Source of the DNA: CAVVZJ01 sp963752755
GTDB lineage: Bacteria; Planctomycetota; Planctomycetia; Isosphaerales; Isosphaeraceae
DNA length: 64,000 bases
NCBI GenBank assembly: GCA_963752755.1
Contig: CAVVZJ010000001.1
Location: 1,302,001 to 1,366,000, forward strand
Direction: 5' to 3'
Positions within the stretch are counted from its first letter, which is position 1, and every line of letters starts with the position of its first letter. Shown in pieces: positions 19,203 through 28,124 of this stretch. The notes below the pieces were generated by a model. The model made no database searches, had not been told where the DNA came from, and worked only from the letters and a program-made list of their open reading frames with translations. Position numbers and translations under genes: made by a program.

Positions 19203-19941
19203 TCAGTAGGCGAAGAGGCCGAACGGGTAGGGCGTAAAGAACGGCCGGGTGTAGTGCTTCTTGAAGTCAAGCCACCAGAGGCCATCATCCCAGCGAAGAG
19301 TCACGGCGCGCCAGTCGAGAGGAACCTCGGGGTAGGGGTAGAATGGGCCGATGTTCGGCCAGGCCTGCCAGGGATAGACGGTCGGATAGCCGACGGCCGA
19401 GAAGTTGGGGTAGGGGGCGTAGCTTGGCCAGGCGTAGTTGGGATAGCCGGGCATCGACGCCTGGGTGCCGCCGGCCATGCCGGCCGGGCCTTCGGGCAGC
19501 GGGCCTTCCATGCCGCCCATCGCGGAGCCTTCCATCATCACCGGGGCACCGATCACCTCGCCACCTTGGCCGTGGTGGCCGTGGCCCAGGGCCAGACGAG
19601 TCGGGGCGGCTTCGGAGAACTGGGCCGGCATGACCCGGGGGTCGCCGACGCGAGATCCGGTCGATCACGCCGCTGACACCCGGGGTCTGCTGGGCGCGAA
19701 GCAGAGCCTCGTTCTTCAGGTCGGCCGAGGGTACGACGCCGGAGAGCGTCACCAGGCCGTCGCGCGACTCGATCGCGATCCGCGAGGCGGAAGCCAGGCC
19801 CGCGCTGGCGCGGAGTGACTGGGCCACCGCATCCGCGGTCATCTGATTGGAGCTTGGGGACGGGCTCTGTGCCAGGGCCGGGACCGACGCGGCCAGCATC
19901 AGCAGGCCCAGCGCCGTCGAAATCCGTTTCTGATTGGCCAT
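19203..19941 (-). CDS. Secreted BON-domain protein with Pro/Tyr/Trp-rich tail (one +1 break)
   Basis: About 245 residues. Signal peptide MANQKRISTALGLLMLAASVPALAQ is followed at residues 35-100 by a BON domain (VAQSLRASAGL..ASRIAIESRDGLVTLSGVVPSADLKNEALLRAQQTPGVSGVIDRI), a fold that binds phospholipids or other envelope surfaces. The frame changes by one skipped base near 19654, directly after the domain. The remainder is Gly/Met-rich (MGGMEGPLPEGPAGMAGG) and then aromatic (NYAWPSYAPYPNFSAVGYP), ending in WRAVTLRWDDGLWWLDFKKHYT. The role is probably in the cell envelope. ATG 19941 is well supported by the signal peptide. Confidence 0.8.
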
Positions 19942-20163
19942 TATGGGTCTCTCTTTATCCTTAGATCCCGCCAGGGCCGACCAGTCCAGGCCGGGCGGCG
20001 AGCGGGAGACGCCGCGCCGGGTCGGTTGACCACAGGCCCGTTGAGGACGACCGGCTTTGAGGGGTCGAGGTCGCGACGGTTGCCGATCCTTCGGCCGGCC
20101 GGCCCCGCCTGGGCCGACGAACGAACTATGGCGCGCGATTCCACGAGGGGCAAACGGCCATGC

Positions 20164-20195
20164 AAAAAAAAATCGGGGCCAGATGGCCCCGATTT
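20164..20195 (-). terminator. Intrinsic terminator of the small membrane protein gene
   Basis: On the minus strand an 11 bp stem (AAATCGGGGCC / GGCCCCGATTT, loop ATCT) runs straight into a stretch of T residues. This is the best Rho-independent terminator in the window. It lies about 40 bases past the small membrane gene and upstream of the BON gene, separating the two transcripts. Confidence 0.88.
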
Positions 20196-20236
20196 CCCAA
20201 CTTCTCTGCTTTGTAGGTTTTCCGGCGTCGGAGAAT

Positions 20237-20561
20237 TCAGGCGACGAGACTCTGCTCGACGACCTCCGGCATGCGGGGCCTGGCGGTCGCCGGGGTTGTC
20301 CCATCCCCGGCAGTCATGCCGATGAGCAGGAGCGTGATGGTTCCGCCGGCGAAGAGGGCGAATTCCGAGTCCTGCTGACCGCAGAAGGCACCACCCGCAG
20401 CCAGGCCGAGAATCGCCAGCAGAAGCAGCAGGCGGCCCCGACCGCCCCAGGATGTTGACGGGCATCAGTCGCGAGAGACCGAGCCCGAGCAGGCCGAGGA
20501 ACTGGAAGACCATCACCAGACACTCGACCAGGGCGCAGGGGCGGACTTGGGACAGGTCCAT
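20237..20561 (-). CDS. Small membrane protein of unknown function (one +1 break)
   Basis: About 107 residues after rejoining. The N-terminal part MDLSQVRPCALVECLVMVFQFLGLLGLGLSR reads in one frame. After one base is skipped near 20437 the sequence continues RLLLLLAILGLAAGGAFCG, then FALFAGGTITLLLIGMTAG, and ends in a polar tail with VVEQSLVA. That predicts three membrane helices. The second half, although in another frame, is strongly hydrophobic and ends just before a textbook terminator, which supports a real gene. No family recognised. Confidence 0.65.
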
Positions 20562-20793
20562 ACAGGCTCCTTCCTTGGGCGCTGTGGGGACGAGGGGAGT
20601 CGCTTCCTTGTGAGATCAGGGCGAGCGTCGCGGCACGATCGTCGCCACGATGGCGGTCGGGCCACTAAATGCATGTCCGGGGCCAATCCGTTCCAACGCT
20701 GAAAAAATCGAGTGGTCCCCGACCGGGCAAGACGGAAACTTGAGAAAAAACGACCCTCGCCACGGTTTTTTTCCGAAGCGAGGGTTGGCGTTT
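20562..20793. other. Spacer between the lipoprotein gene and the small membrane protein gene
   Basis: Apart from the A/T-rich terminator at 20744-20795, which stops the upstream lipoprotein gene, and a presumed promoter for the small membrane gene near 20570-20700, nothing is seen. Confidence 0.4.
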
Positions 20794-20795
20794 TT
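20744..20795 (-). terminator. Intrinsic terminator overlapping the end of the lipoprotein gene
   Basis: On the minus strand, directly after TAA, the arms ACCCTCGC and GCGAGGGT pair, with flanking AAACG/CGTTT extending the stem, and a T-run follows. The complementary A and T tracts on both sides would let it work in both directions. Confidence 0.8.
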
Positions 20796-22010
20796 ACAAG
20801 ACCGGGTAAAAACTGCCACGCTTGAGGCAAACCGGTAGCCTGAGAAGACTTTGCCGGCGGTCACATGCGCCGGTCAAGGATTCTGCGGTCCGTTGTTCTA
20901 CGTCGTTCTGTTTGTTGCCGCGATAGAAGGGGCTGTTCTTGGGGTTGGGCATCTTCTGGATCCGGAGGTGGCTGAAGTCCATGATTTTCCAGCCGCCTTT
21001 CTCGTGGCGGAGGGTCAGGGTCCGGGTCCGGTACTCGGAATCCTCTAAGTTGCCCACGGTCACGCCGATCGAGCCGGTGCTCCGGGGCCGATTGACTCCG
21101 ACGACCTTCATTTCTTCGAAGGCGCGGGCCAGATCATCGAGAGTTTCCTGGGCGAGGCTTTCTTCGCGAAGGGCCTTGAACACCTCGCGGATTCCCGCGA
21201 GGTGGTCGGCCTCGTACTGGGCCCGAAGGGCGGTCGCCTCGGCCAGCACGCGGGTATCCTTGTGCTTCAGGGCGTCCAGGAAGGTCTCGGCGGCCTTGAC
21301 CGGGGACTTGTAGCTGGGTTCCTTGTCGCTTGGAGTCCCCATCCGGCCCCCCTCCCATGCCGGGCATGGCGGCCCCACCGGGCACCTCGCCGCCAGCGGC
21401 GCCGGGCATCGCCGCCTCGGCTCCCGCCATGCCGGGGTAGCCGGCCGCCATACCGCCACCGGGTCCCGCGGGGCCGATGCCGGGCATGGCTGCTTCGGCG
21501 TTTCCTGGTGCGTCGGGCATGCCAGCGTTCGGGTCGGCCATCGGGTTGTATCCCGGGGCCGGCCGCAGCGGCACCGCCCTGCCCACCGGCCTGGCCGAGA
21601 CCCGGCATGCCGGCGTTCGGGTCGGCCATCGGGTTGTAGCTCCCGCCGGGCGCCCCACCGGGCTGGCCTGCATTGCTCGCGCCAGCCGGTGCGGCGGTCG
21701 TGGTGTTCGCCATGGCCAGTAGCTGGTCGGTGCCCGAATCGGCATTCGCGGGCGCCGCGACCGGGGCCGCAGCCTCACCGCCGGGGGCTGCCATGGCACC
21801 GGCTTGCGCCCCCGCCTGGGGCAGTGGTGCCGCGGCCGGCGCACCACCCATGCCCGGGGCCGCCGGCGCTGCGGCGAAATTCGGTCCGGTCGCCTCGACA
21901 GCATCCGACGTGCCGTCCGCGGCCGGTTCCTCGCTACCGCCGCAACCGGCTGTGAAGAGACCCAATCCGAGGGCTGCGATCGTGGCCCACCAAGTGCGTG
22001 AGGTTCTCAT
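20794..22010 (-). CDS. Ala/Gly/Met/Pro-rich lipoprotein with C-terminal unknown domain (two +1 breaks)
   Basis: About 404 residues. A lipoprotein signal (MRTSRTWWATIAALGLGLFTAGCGG) precedes some 200 residues of low complexity. These hold a repeated unit (NPMADPNAGMP occurs twice) and many PGMGG/AAMPG segments. The last 170 residues are a compact helical region beginning SPVKAAETFLDALKHKDTRVLAEAT and ending in YRTRTLTLRHEKGGWKIMDF, resembling DUF4878/NTF2-like lipoprotein domains. That resemblance is weak. Frame breaks by one skipped base lie near 21560 and 21343, both in the low-complexity part. The final 30 residues look unlike coding sequence, so the real stop may be earlier. Divergent from the receiver gene. 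Confidence 0.72.
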
Positions 22011-22324
22011 CGCCTGCAATCCTCTGATGTTGACGCGAAGTGGAGGGGCTCGCCTGCACGGCCTGGTCCCCTGCTGACCCATATTCTCGGGGACCGGCGC
22101 TGACACGCGGCAATAACCCATTATGACCGTTCTGACTCCGACAAGGAAGGGCCTGACTTGCCATCGACTCACCCATGATGGAAGCGGACCCGTCGGCGCT
22201 GGATTGCCGAGCATCGCCCGACCTGGGACGGTGGCTCGATCCCTTGCCCGTTGGCCGCAAGACCTTTATGATGAGGCCTCGCAAAACGACGAGGACCGCC
22301 GAGAGGTGTGGGAGTCCACCGACG
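22011..22324. other. Divergent intergenic region (lipoprotein / receiver)
   Basis: A 314 bp region that must contain the promoters of both flanking genes. A 7 bp inverted repeat (GGTCCCC / GGGGACC, about 18 bases apart) lies near 22062-22095. No other motif stands out. Confidence 0.4.
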
Positions 22325-22723
22325 ATGCCGCCCCAGAAGACCATCCTGCTGGTCGATGACGACACCGATATCATCGAGTCGATGCGTACGATCCTCGAGA
22401 CCAAGGGATACCGGATCCTCGCGGCCCGCGACGGCAATGCCGGCCTGGCCATGGCGGAGCGGGAGAATCCGGATCTGATCGTTCTCGACATGATGATGCC
22501 CAAGAAGAGCGGATTCCTCGTTCTGGAGAAGCTCAAGACTCGACCCGGCGGCCTGATCCCAACGATCATGATTACGGGCAACGAAGGCAGCCGCCACCGC
22601 GCTTATGCCGAGTTTCTCGGCGTCCGGGATTACATCCGCAAGCCCTTCGCCCTCGAAAAACTCGTCCGCTCCATCGAGAAGGTTCTCGGCGACAGAATCC
22701 TCGGGCCGGAGGACGAGGTCTGA
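22325..22723 (+). CDS. Stand-alone response regulator receiver protein
   Basis: A 132-residue CheY-like receiver without an output domain. TILLVDDDTDIIESM supplies the acidic pocket, LIVLDMMMPKKSG the phosphorylated Asp, IMITGNEG the Thr position, and DYIRKPFAL the Lys. Phosphorylation by a histidine kinase not encoded nearby is expected; the protein probably signals through protein contacts. It faces the egtB-like gene tail to tail with 15 bases between. ATG 22325 is the conserved start. Confidence 0.9.
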   Translation: MPPQKTILLVDDDTDIIESMRTILETKGYRILAARDGNAGLAMAERENPDLIVLDMMMPKKSGFLVLEKLKTRPGGLIPTIMITGNEGSRHRAYAEFLGVRDYIRKPFALEKLVRSIEKVLGDRILGPEDEV

Positions 22724-22738
22724 TCCGAACGGCGACCC

Positions 22739-24043
22739 TCAACGTCTCGCGTCTCTCGCCAGCCGGACTCCGGAGAACTGCCAGCGCGACTCGGGTGGGA
22801 AGAAGTTGCGGTACGTCGCGCGGATGTGGTCGCGCGGGGTGACGCAGGAACCGCCTCGCAGGACGAACTGGTTGCACATGAACTTCCCGTTATACTCGCC
22901 CAGGGCCCCGGCCGCCGGCCGGAAGCCGGGATAAGCCGTGTACGGGCTGGATGTCCACTCCCAGACATCCCCGAACAGTTGCGCCGGGGTCGTCGTGCTC
23001 TCCAGGGCCGGCGACGGGTGGTAGCGTCCGCATTCCACAAAGTTGCCCTCGATCGGCGATTGCGACTCCTCGACCGCCACCTCCCACTCGACCTCCGTCG
23101 GCAGCCTCGCCCCCGACCACCGGGCGAAGGCATCGGCTTCATAATAACTCAGATGGGCGACCGGCTCCTCCAGGGCGAGGGGTTGCAGACCGCTCAAGGT
23201 GAACGTCTGCCATCGGCCATCGATTTGCTCCCAGTAGAGTGGCGCCTTCCAGCCCTGAGTCTGGACCACGGCCCAGCCATCCGAGAGCCAAAACTCTGGA
23301 CGCTCATAGCCGCCCGCTTCGACGAAGGCCAGGTATTCCTCGTTGACGGTGAGTCGCGTTGCCAGCTCGAACGCCTCGACGAACGCCCGGTGTCTGGGAA
23401 CTTCATTATCGAAGGCGAACCCACGCCCGTCGTGGCCGACGCGCCGCAATCCTTCCCCGAACCCGACCCACTCCCACCCGGCGGCGGGGACTCCTCGAGC
23501 CAGCGCGGCATCCTCGCGATAGGTTGGTCGAAGCGGATTGCACGCGAAAGCGGCCTTCAGGTCGGTCAGGATTAGCTCCTGGTGCTGCTGCTCGTGCTGC
23601 AAGCCCAGCTCGACCAGCGGCCCGACCTGGCGGCGAAGTCCATCGTCTTCGAGGAGGTTGACCATCCAGGTATCGATCACGTCGCGATACGCCCGCACCT
23701 CGTCGAGCGTGGGCCGCGACATCAACGAGCGGCGATTCCGGGCAATCCGCTCGCCGAAGGCATTGTAATAGGAGTTGAACAGGTAGCTCGACTCGGCCAG
23801 GTCGGGACGATAGCGCGCCTGATGCGGCTGGAGGACGAAGGTCTCGAAGAACCAGGTCGTGTGAGCGATGTGCCACTTGACCGGGCTGGCTTCCGTCATG
23901 GGCTGAAGGAGGTAGTCCTCTGTCTGGAGAGGCTGGCAAAGGGCCATTGTCTGGCCACGGACAGCGCGATATCGCCCGGCGTCCGGGGCCGAGGCCGCAT
24001 GGGAATGGACAGAAAAAGTCGCGGTCTCCAGTTCGGTGGCCAT
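22739..24043 (-). CDS. egtB: Ergothioneine biosynthesis protein EgtB-like (sulfoxide synthase)
   Basis: A 434-residue cytosolic non-haem iron enzyme. The N-terminal DinB-type domain carries the iron ligands in WHIAHTTWFFETFVL and LGLQHEQQHQELIL (HxxxH). The C-terminal half is an FGE-sulfatase fold: WVGFGEGL, FDNEVPRHRAFVEAF, WSGARLPTEVEWEVA, FGDVWEWTSSPYTAYPGFRP, FVLRGGSCVTPRDHIRATYRNFFPP. EgtB joins a thiol donor to trimethylated histidine with oxygen. The partner methyltransferase EgtD is not in the window. The start ATG 24043 was chosen over an upstream extension that lacks similarity to the fold. Confidence 0.88.
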   Translation of the reverse strand: MATELETATFSVHSHAASAPDAGRYRAVRGQTMALCQPLQTEDYLLQPMTEASPVKWHIAHTTWFFETFVLQPHQARYRPDLAESSYLFNSYYNAFGERIARNRRSLMSRPTLDEVRAYRDVIDTWMVNLLEDDGLRRQVGPLVELGLQHEQQHQELILTDLKAAFACNPLRPTYREDAALARGVPAAGWEWVGFGEGLRRVGHDGRGFAFDNEVPRHRAFVEAFELATRLTVNEEYLAFVEAGGYERPEFWLSDGWAVVQTQGWKAPLYWEQIDGRWQTFTLSGLQPLALEEPVAHLSYYEADAFARWSGARLPTEVEWEVAVEESQSPIEGNFVECGRYHPSPALESTTTPAQLFGDVWEWTSSPYTAYPGFRPAAGALGEYNGKFMCNQFVLRGGSCVTPRDHIRATYRNFFPPESRWQFSGVRLARDARR

Positions 24044-25028
24044 CGCGTTTCCTTCGCGGTTTCGAGTCGGGACGCTGCCGGTCGTGTGCAGGTTTTGACT
24101 GCCTGTTGTAGCGCCAGAGCCCACCAATGGCAAGCCCGTTGGGCGCAAGTGCTTTTGTTCTTTGAGTTTGGAGCGAATCACCGCGGACAGGCGAAATTGT
24201 CTTCTGACGTCGGCCCGATGCTCGCAAGACCAGCGCCGAAATCGTTCTGGAGGCGAGGATTCCGAATCGCTGGTTTCGGAACGCCAGAGTCGTCCTCCAG
24301 AGCCGCACCGCAGACCCGCCGTCCAGCCAGGGACGTCGGGGCCGCGGGGACAGCGTGCGTTCGGTCCGATCCGAGGGGAAAGCCACTCCGGGACGGTGCG
24401 GAGACGGACCGGATCGCCTGTCGCGAACCGTCTGGACGGGGACCCGACCCGATGGACAAGGTCGCTTTTTTGAGCGGTTCACGGGTCCTCGGGACGCTCC
24501 GGAGACGCGCGAGAGACGCCGCGATCACGCCGTGAGGACGGGGAAGGGACGCTGTTCGTTGGGCAAAATGCCAGTTTGTAAGTTCTTTATTGGGTTGCAT
24601 TTATTGCGCAAAATTGCCTATTTTGAAGTTCGTTCGGCGCCAGGGACGGACCCGAGCGTCGCTCAGCCTGGCGAGAATGGGGAGGCTCAGGACGACAGCC
24701 GGAGCGCCCGGCCGTCGCGTTAATTATAGCACATAGGCAAAGAGTCGGCGCCGGTCGTTTCCGGGTCGAGCGGAACCCGAGGGGGGCTCGCGGAGAGAGC
24801 CTTTTCCCGGCCGCCGCTGCCCCGGGCAGGGACCTGAGGTGAGGGTCCGATGGAGCCTCCAGGGCCTTTGGCGATCGTCCTGGGGGTTCCAGCCCTGAAC
24901 GTCCTTCGGTGGCGTGGGCAGGTCGTTGACGCGTGCGCCGCTGCTCGATTACCCTCGATCGTCGGAAAGCGTCATGGTGGGCTTGTTTAGGTTGCGTCCT
25001 ACCTGGTTCGGGACCTTGAGGGAATTCC
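24044..25028. other. Long divergent intergenic region (985 bp) between egtB and the PVC haem gene
   Basis: No credible gene is seen. It contains an A/T-rich patch at about 24560-24640 carrying a duplicated motif and copy B of the dispersed element. No tRNA T-loop or other RNA signature was recognised. The last 60 bases before ATG 25029 include GGGAATTCC rather than a strong ribosome binding site. Confidence 0.5.
24562..24681 (-). repeat. Dispersed intergenic element, copy B, with a degenerate tandem copy
   Basis: Positions 24614-24681, read on the minus strand, match copy A at 2026-2096: GGCGCCGAACGAACTTCA, AATAGG, and the outer block ATTCT.GCCAGGC then GCGACGC. A second, degenerate unit sits alongside. 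GGGCAAAATGCCAGTTTG followed by TAAGTTC at 24562 parallels GCGCAAAATTGCCTATTT followed by TGAAGTTC at 24606. The region is far more A/T-rich than its surroundings. Confidence 0.6.
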
Positions 25029-28000
25029 ATGTTATACCGGCTTGCCAGCCTGATCCTGCTTCTACTGACCGCCAGCGCCCCGATTCTGGCTCGTGCTCAG
25101 GACGGCAAGGCCCCGGAGCTTGTCGCCTCCAGTGAACCGCTCGACCCGGACCAGGAGCGGGCCGCCTTCCACCTGCCACCGGGGTTCGAGGCCCAACTCG
25201 TCGCCTCCGAGCCGGACATCAACAAGCCGATGAACCTGGCCTTCGACGACCGAGGCCGGCTCTGGGTCACGTCCTCGCGCGAGTATCCGTTCCCCGCCAA
25301 GGAAGGCGAGCCGCACCGCGATAAGGTGGTGATCCTCTCTGACTTCGGACCCGACGGCCGCGCCCGTTCGGTCACGAACTTCGCCGACGGCCTGAACATC
25401 CCGATCGGGGTCTTGCCCCAGCGCGACGGGCACCAAGCCCTCGTGCATAGCATCCCCAACATCTACCTCATGACCGACGACGACGGCGACGGCCACGCCG
25501 ACCGCCGCGAGGTTGCCTATGCGACTTACGGATTCCGCGACACGCACGGCATGACCAGCGCCTTCACCCTGGCCTTCGATGGCTGGGTCTATGCCTGCCA
25601 CGGCTTCTCCAACACCTCCACGGTGCAAGGAGCCGACGAGCAGCCGATTACCATGAACTCGGGCAACGTCTATCGCCTCCGCCCCGACGGCTCGCATCTC
25701 GAACAGGTCACCTGGGGCCAGGTCAACCCGTTCGGCCTCGCCCTCGACCCGCTCGGCAACCTCTACTCCTGCGACTGCCACAGCCGGCCGATCTACCAAC
25801 TCCTCCCCGGCGCCTATTACCCGAGCTTCGGCAAACCGCATGACGGTCTCGGTTTCGGCCCGGAGATGATGCAGCACGACCACGGATCGACCGGCATCGC
25901 CGGCATCGTCTACCTCGCCACCGACAGCGTTCCCGAGTCGCTGCGCGGCGACCTCCTGATCGGCAACGTCGTCACCAGCCGGATCAACCGGGACCGCCTC
26001 GACTGGCAGGGCTCGTCCCCGAAGGCGATCGCCCAGCCCGACTTCCTCGTCAGTGATGATCCCTGGTTCCGACCCGTGGATATCGAGCTCGGTCCCGATG
26101 GCGCTCTCTACGTCGCCGACTTCTACAACCGGATCATCGGCCATTACGAGGTGCCTCTCACCCACCCCGGCCGCGACCGCGAGCGCGGCCGGATCTGGCG
26201 GATCGTGTACCGGGGCGACGACGCCGAGACCACCCCCGCCCCCCACGGCAGCGACTTCCGCGTGGCCCGTTCCGCGGAGCTGGCCAGCGCTCTGGCTCAT
26301 CCCAACTTGCCCGTCCGTCTGCGAGCCACGAACATGCTGGTGGAGCGTGGACCGGAGGTTGTGGAAGTCGTGGACGAGGCGATGAAGGCCCGCGCCAATG
26401 CCTGGGTCATCGCTCATGGTCTCTGGGTCCTCTTCCGCCTCGGTGCCCTCGATGACGCGACGCTCGCCGATGCCGCGAACGACCCCGAGATCGTCGTCCG
26501 CGTCCATGCCATGCGCGTGCTCGCCGAGTCCGACCGGCTCGTCGAGGACCGCCGCACCTTGGCCCTGACCGGATTGAAGGACGACAACGCCCTCGTCCGC
26601 CGCTGCGCCGCCGAGGCCCTCGGCCGACACCCGACGGCGGCGAATCTGCGACCCTTGCTCGACGCCCGTCATGCGGCAGACCCGCAGGATACGCACCTCG
26701 TCCACGTCCTTCGCATGGCCCTGCGTGACCAGCTCCGCGACGGCTCCGCCTGGCCCAAACTTGGCAGCGACGACCTGAGCGAGTCGGACCTCCGCACGAT
26801 CGCCGATGTCGCCAATGGAGTCCCCACGCCCCAGGCCGCCCATTTCCTCCTGGACTTCCTCCGCAGCTTGCCGGAAAACCCCGAAAACCTGGCCCGGTTC
26901 GAGGAGCACATCGCCCGCTTCGGCGACGCGGAGACGGACCGCGCCCTCGTCGCCTTCGCCCGCGCGAACGACCCCGACGACCGCCGGCTCCAGGCGTCCC
27001 AGCTTCGTGCGATCCACCGTGGGCTCCAGGGACGCGGCGTGGCCTTGAGCAAGGAGGCCCGGGCCTGGGCCTCGGAATTGATCCGGATGCTGCTCGACTC
27101 CGACGATGGCGGACAGGTCAGCCTCGGTGCCGAGCTGGCCGGCGCGATCAAGCTGCCGGAAATGATCGCACCCCTGAAGCGACTCGCCAGCGCGAAGGAC
27201 CGCCCCGCCGACCGTCGCGGCCAGGCGCTCAACGCCCTTGCCGCGATCGATCCCGCCGCCGCGGTCGAGCCGCTCGGCCTGGTCGCTCGCCGACTCCTCG
27301 GAGCCGACCGGCCTCCGGGAGCATGCCGCCAACTTGCTCGGTCAGAACAACCGTCCCGAGGCGAAGGCCGCGCTCCTGGCCGCACTCCCGACGGCCCCCA
27401 CACGGCTCCAGGTGCCCATCGCCGTTGGCCTGGCCACGGATCGTCCGGGAGCCGAGAAGCTGCTGGAGCTTCTCGCCGCCGGCAAGGTCTCGGGGCGATT
27501 GCTCCAGAACCGACCCGTCGAGGTCCGACTCCGCCTCGCCAACATCCCCGATCTCGACCAGACCCTCGCCAGGCTCACCCGCGATCTCCCGCCCGCCGAT
27601 CAGGCGATTCAGGAGTTGATCCAGAAGCGTCAGGCTCGCTTCGCCGCCTCGCGACGCCGGGCCGATGCCGAGCACGGCTCGAAGGTCTTCGAGAAGCACT
27701 GTGCTTCCTGCCACCAGATCGGCGGCCAGGGGGCCCGGATTGGCCCTCAGCTCGATGGCATCGGCGCCCGCGGCGCGGAACGTCTCCTGGAGGATATCCT
27801 CGACCCCAATCGCAACGTCGATCAAGCCTTCCGCGCCACGACGCTCGCCCTCGACGACGGTCGCGTCCTCACCGGTCTGGTTCTCAACGACGAGGGCGGC
27901 CTGATCGTGCTCGCCGACGCGCAGGGGAAGGAAGTTCGCGTTCCGAAGGGCTCCGTCGAGGACCGCCAGATCGCCCCGCTCTCGCCGATGCCCGCCAACC

Positions 28001-28086
28001 TGGCCGAGCAGGTCGAGGAAGCCGACTTCGACGACCTGCTCGCGTTCCTGCTCGCGCAGCGCCGGAAACCGGCTCCTGCGCCATGA
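25029..28086 (+). CDS. PVC-type haem-binding protein with beta-propeller, HEAT repeats and CxxCH (one +1 break)
   Basis: About 1018 residues, exported (MLYRLASLILLLLTASAPILARAQ). Residues 45-400 are a membrane-bound dehydrogenase/propeller region (FHLPPGFEAQLVASEPDI, MNLAFDDRGRLWVTSSREYP, IPIGVLPQRDG, DPWFRPVDIELGPDGALYVADFYNRIIGHYE). Residues 410-830 are HEAT-like helical repeats (NALVRRCAAEALGRHP). A c-type haem domain ends the protein (KHCASCHQIGGQGARIGPQLDGIG, DILDPNRNVD). The frame changes by one skipped base near 27283-27290, between the HEAT and haem parts. This architecture is characteristic of Planctomycetota/Verrucomicrobiota. Its redox substrate is unknown. Confidence 0.9.
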
Positions 28087-28095
28087 CGAACCTCC

Positions 28096-28122
28096 GGTCG
28101 GGCGTGCTGCCCACGCCCGACC
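28096..28122. terminator. Perfect 11 bp hairpin between convergent genes
   Basis: GGTCGGGCGTG pairs exactly with CACGCCCGACC around a 5-base loop, in the short gap between the PVC haem gene and the opposing BatA-like gene. The position suits a bidirectional terminator, although no T-run is present. Confidence 0.72.
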
Positions 28123-28124
28123 GT

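Noticed and set aside
24355..24723. Open frame in the egtB upstream spacer containing FEVRSAP, and a similar frame at 2007-2204 (CEVRSAP)
   Set aside because: The shared peptide is produced by the dispersed DNA element in the same frame. Neither frame has a ribosome binding site, signal or wider similarity, so I treat it as repeat rather than gene.
24880..24910. GGGGGTTCCAGCCCTGA as a possible tRNA T-arm
   Set aside because: The T-loop pattern GTTCRANNC is not met and no acceptor or anticodon stem can be placed.
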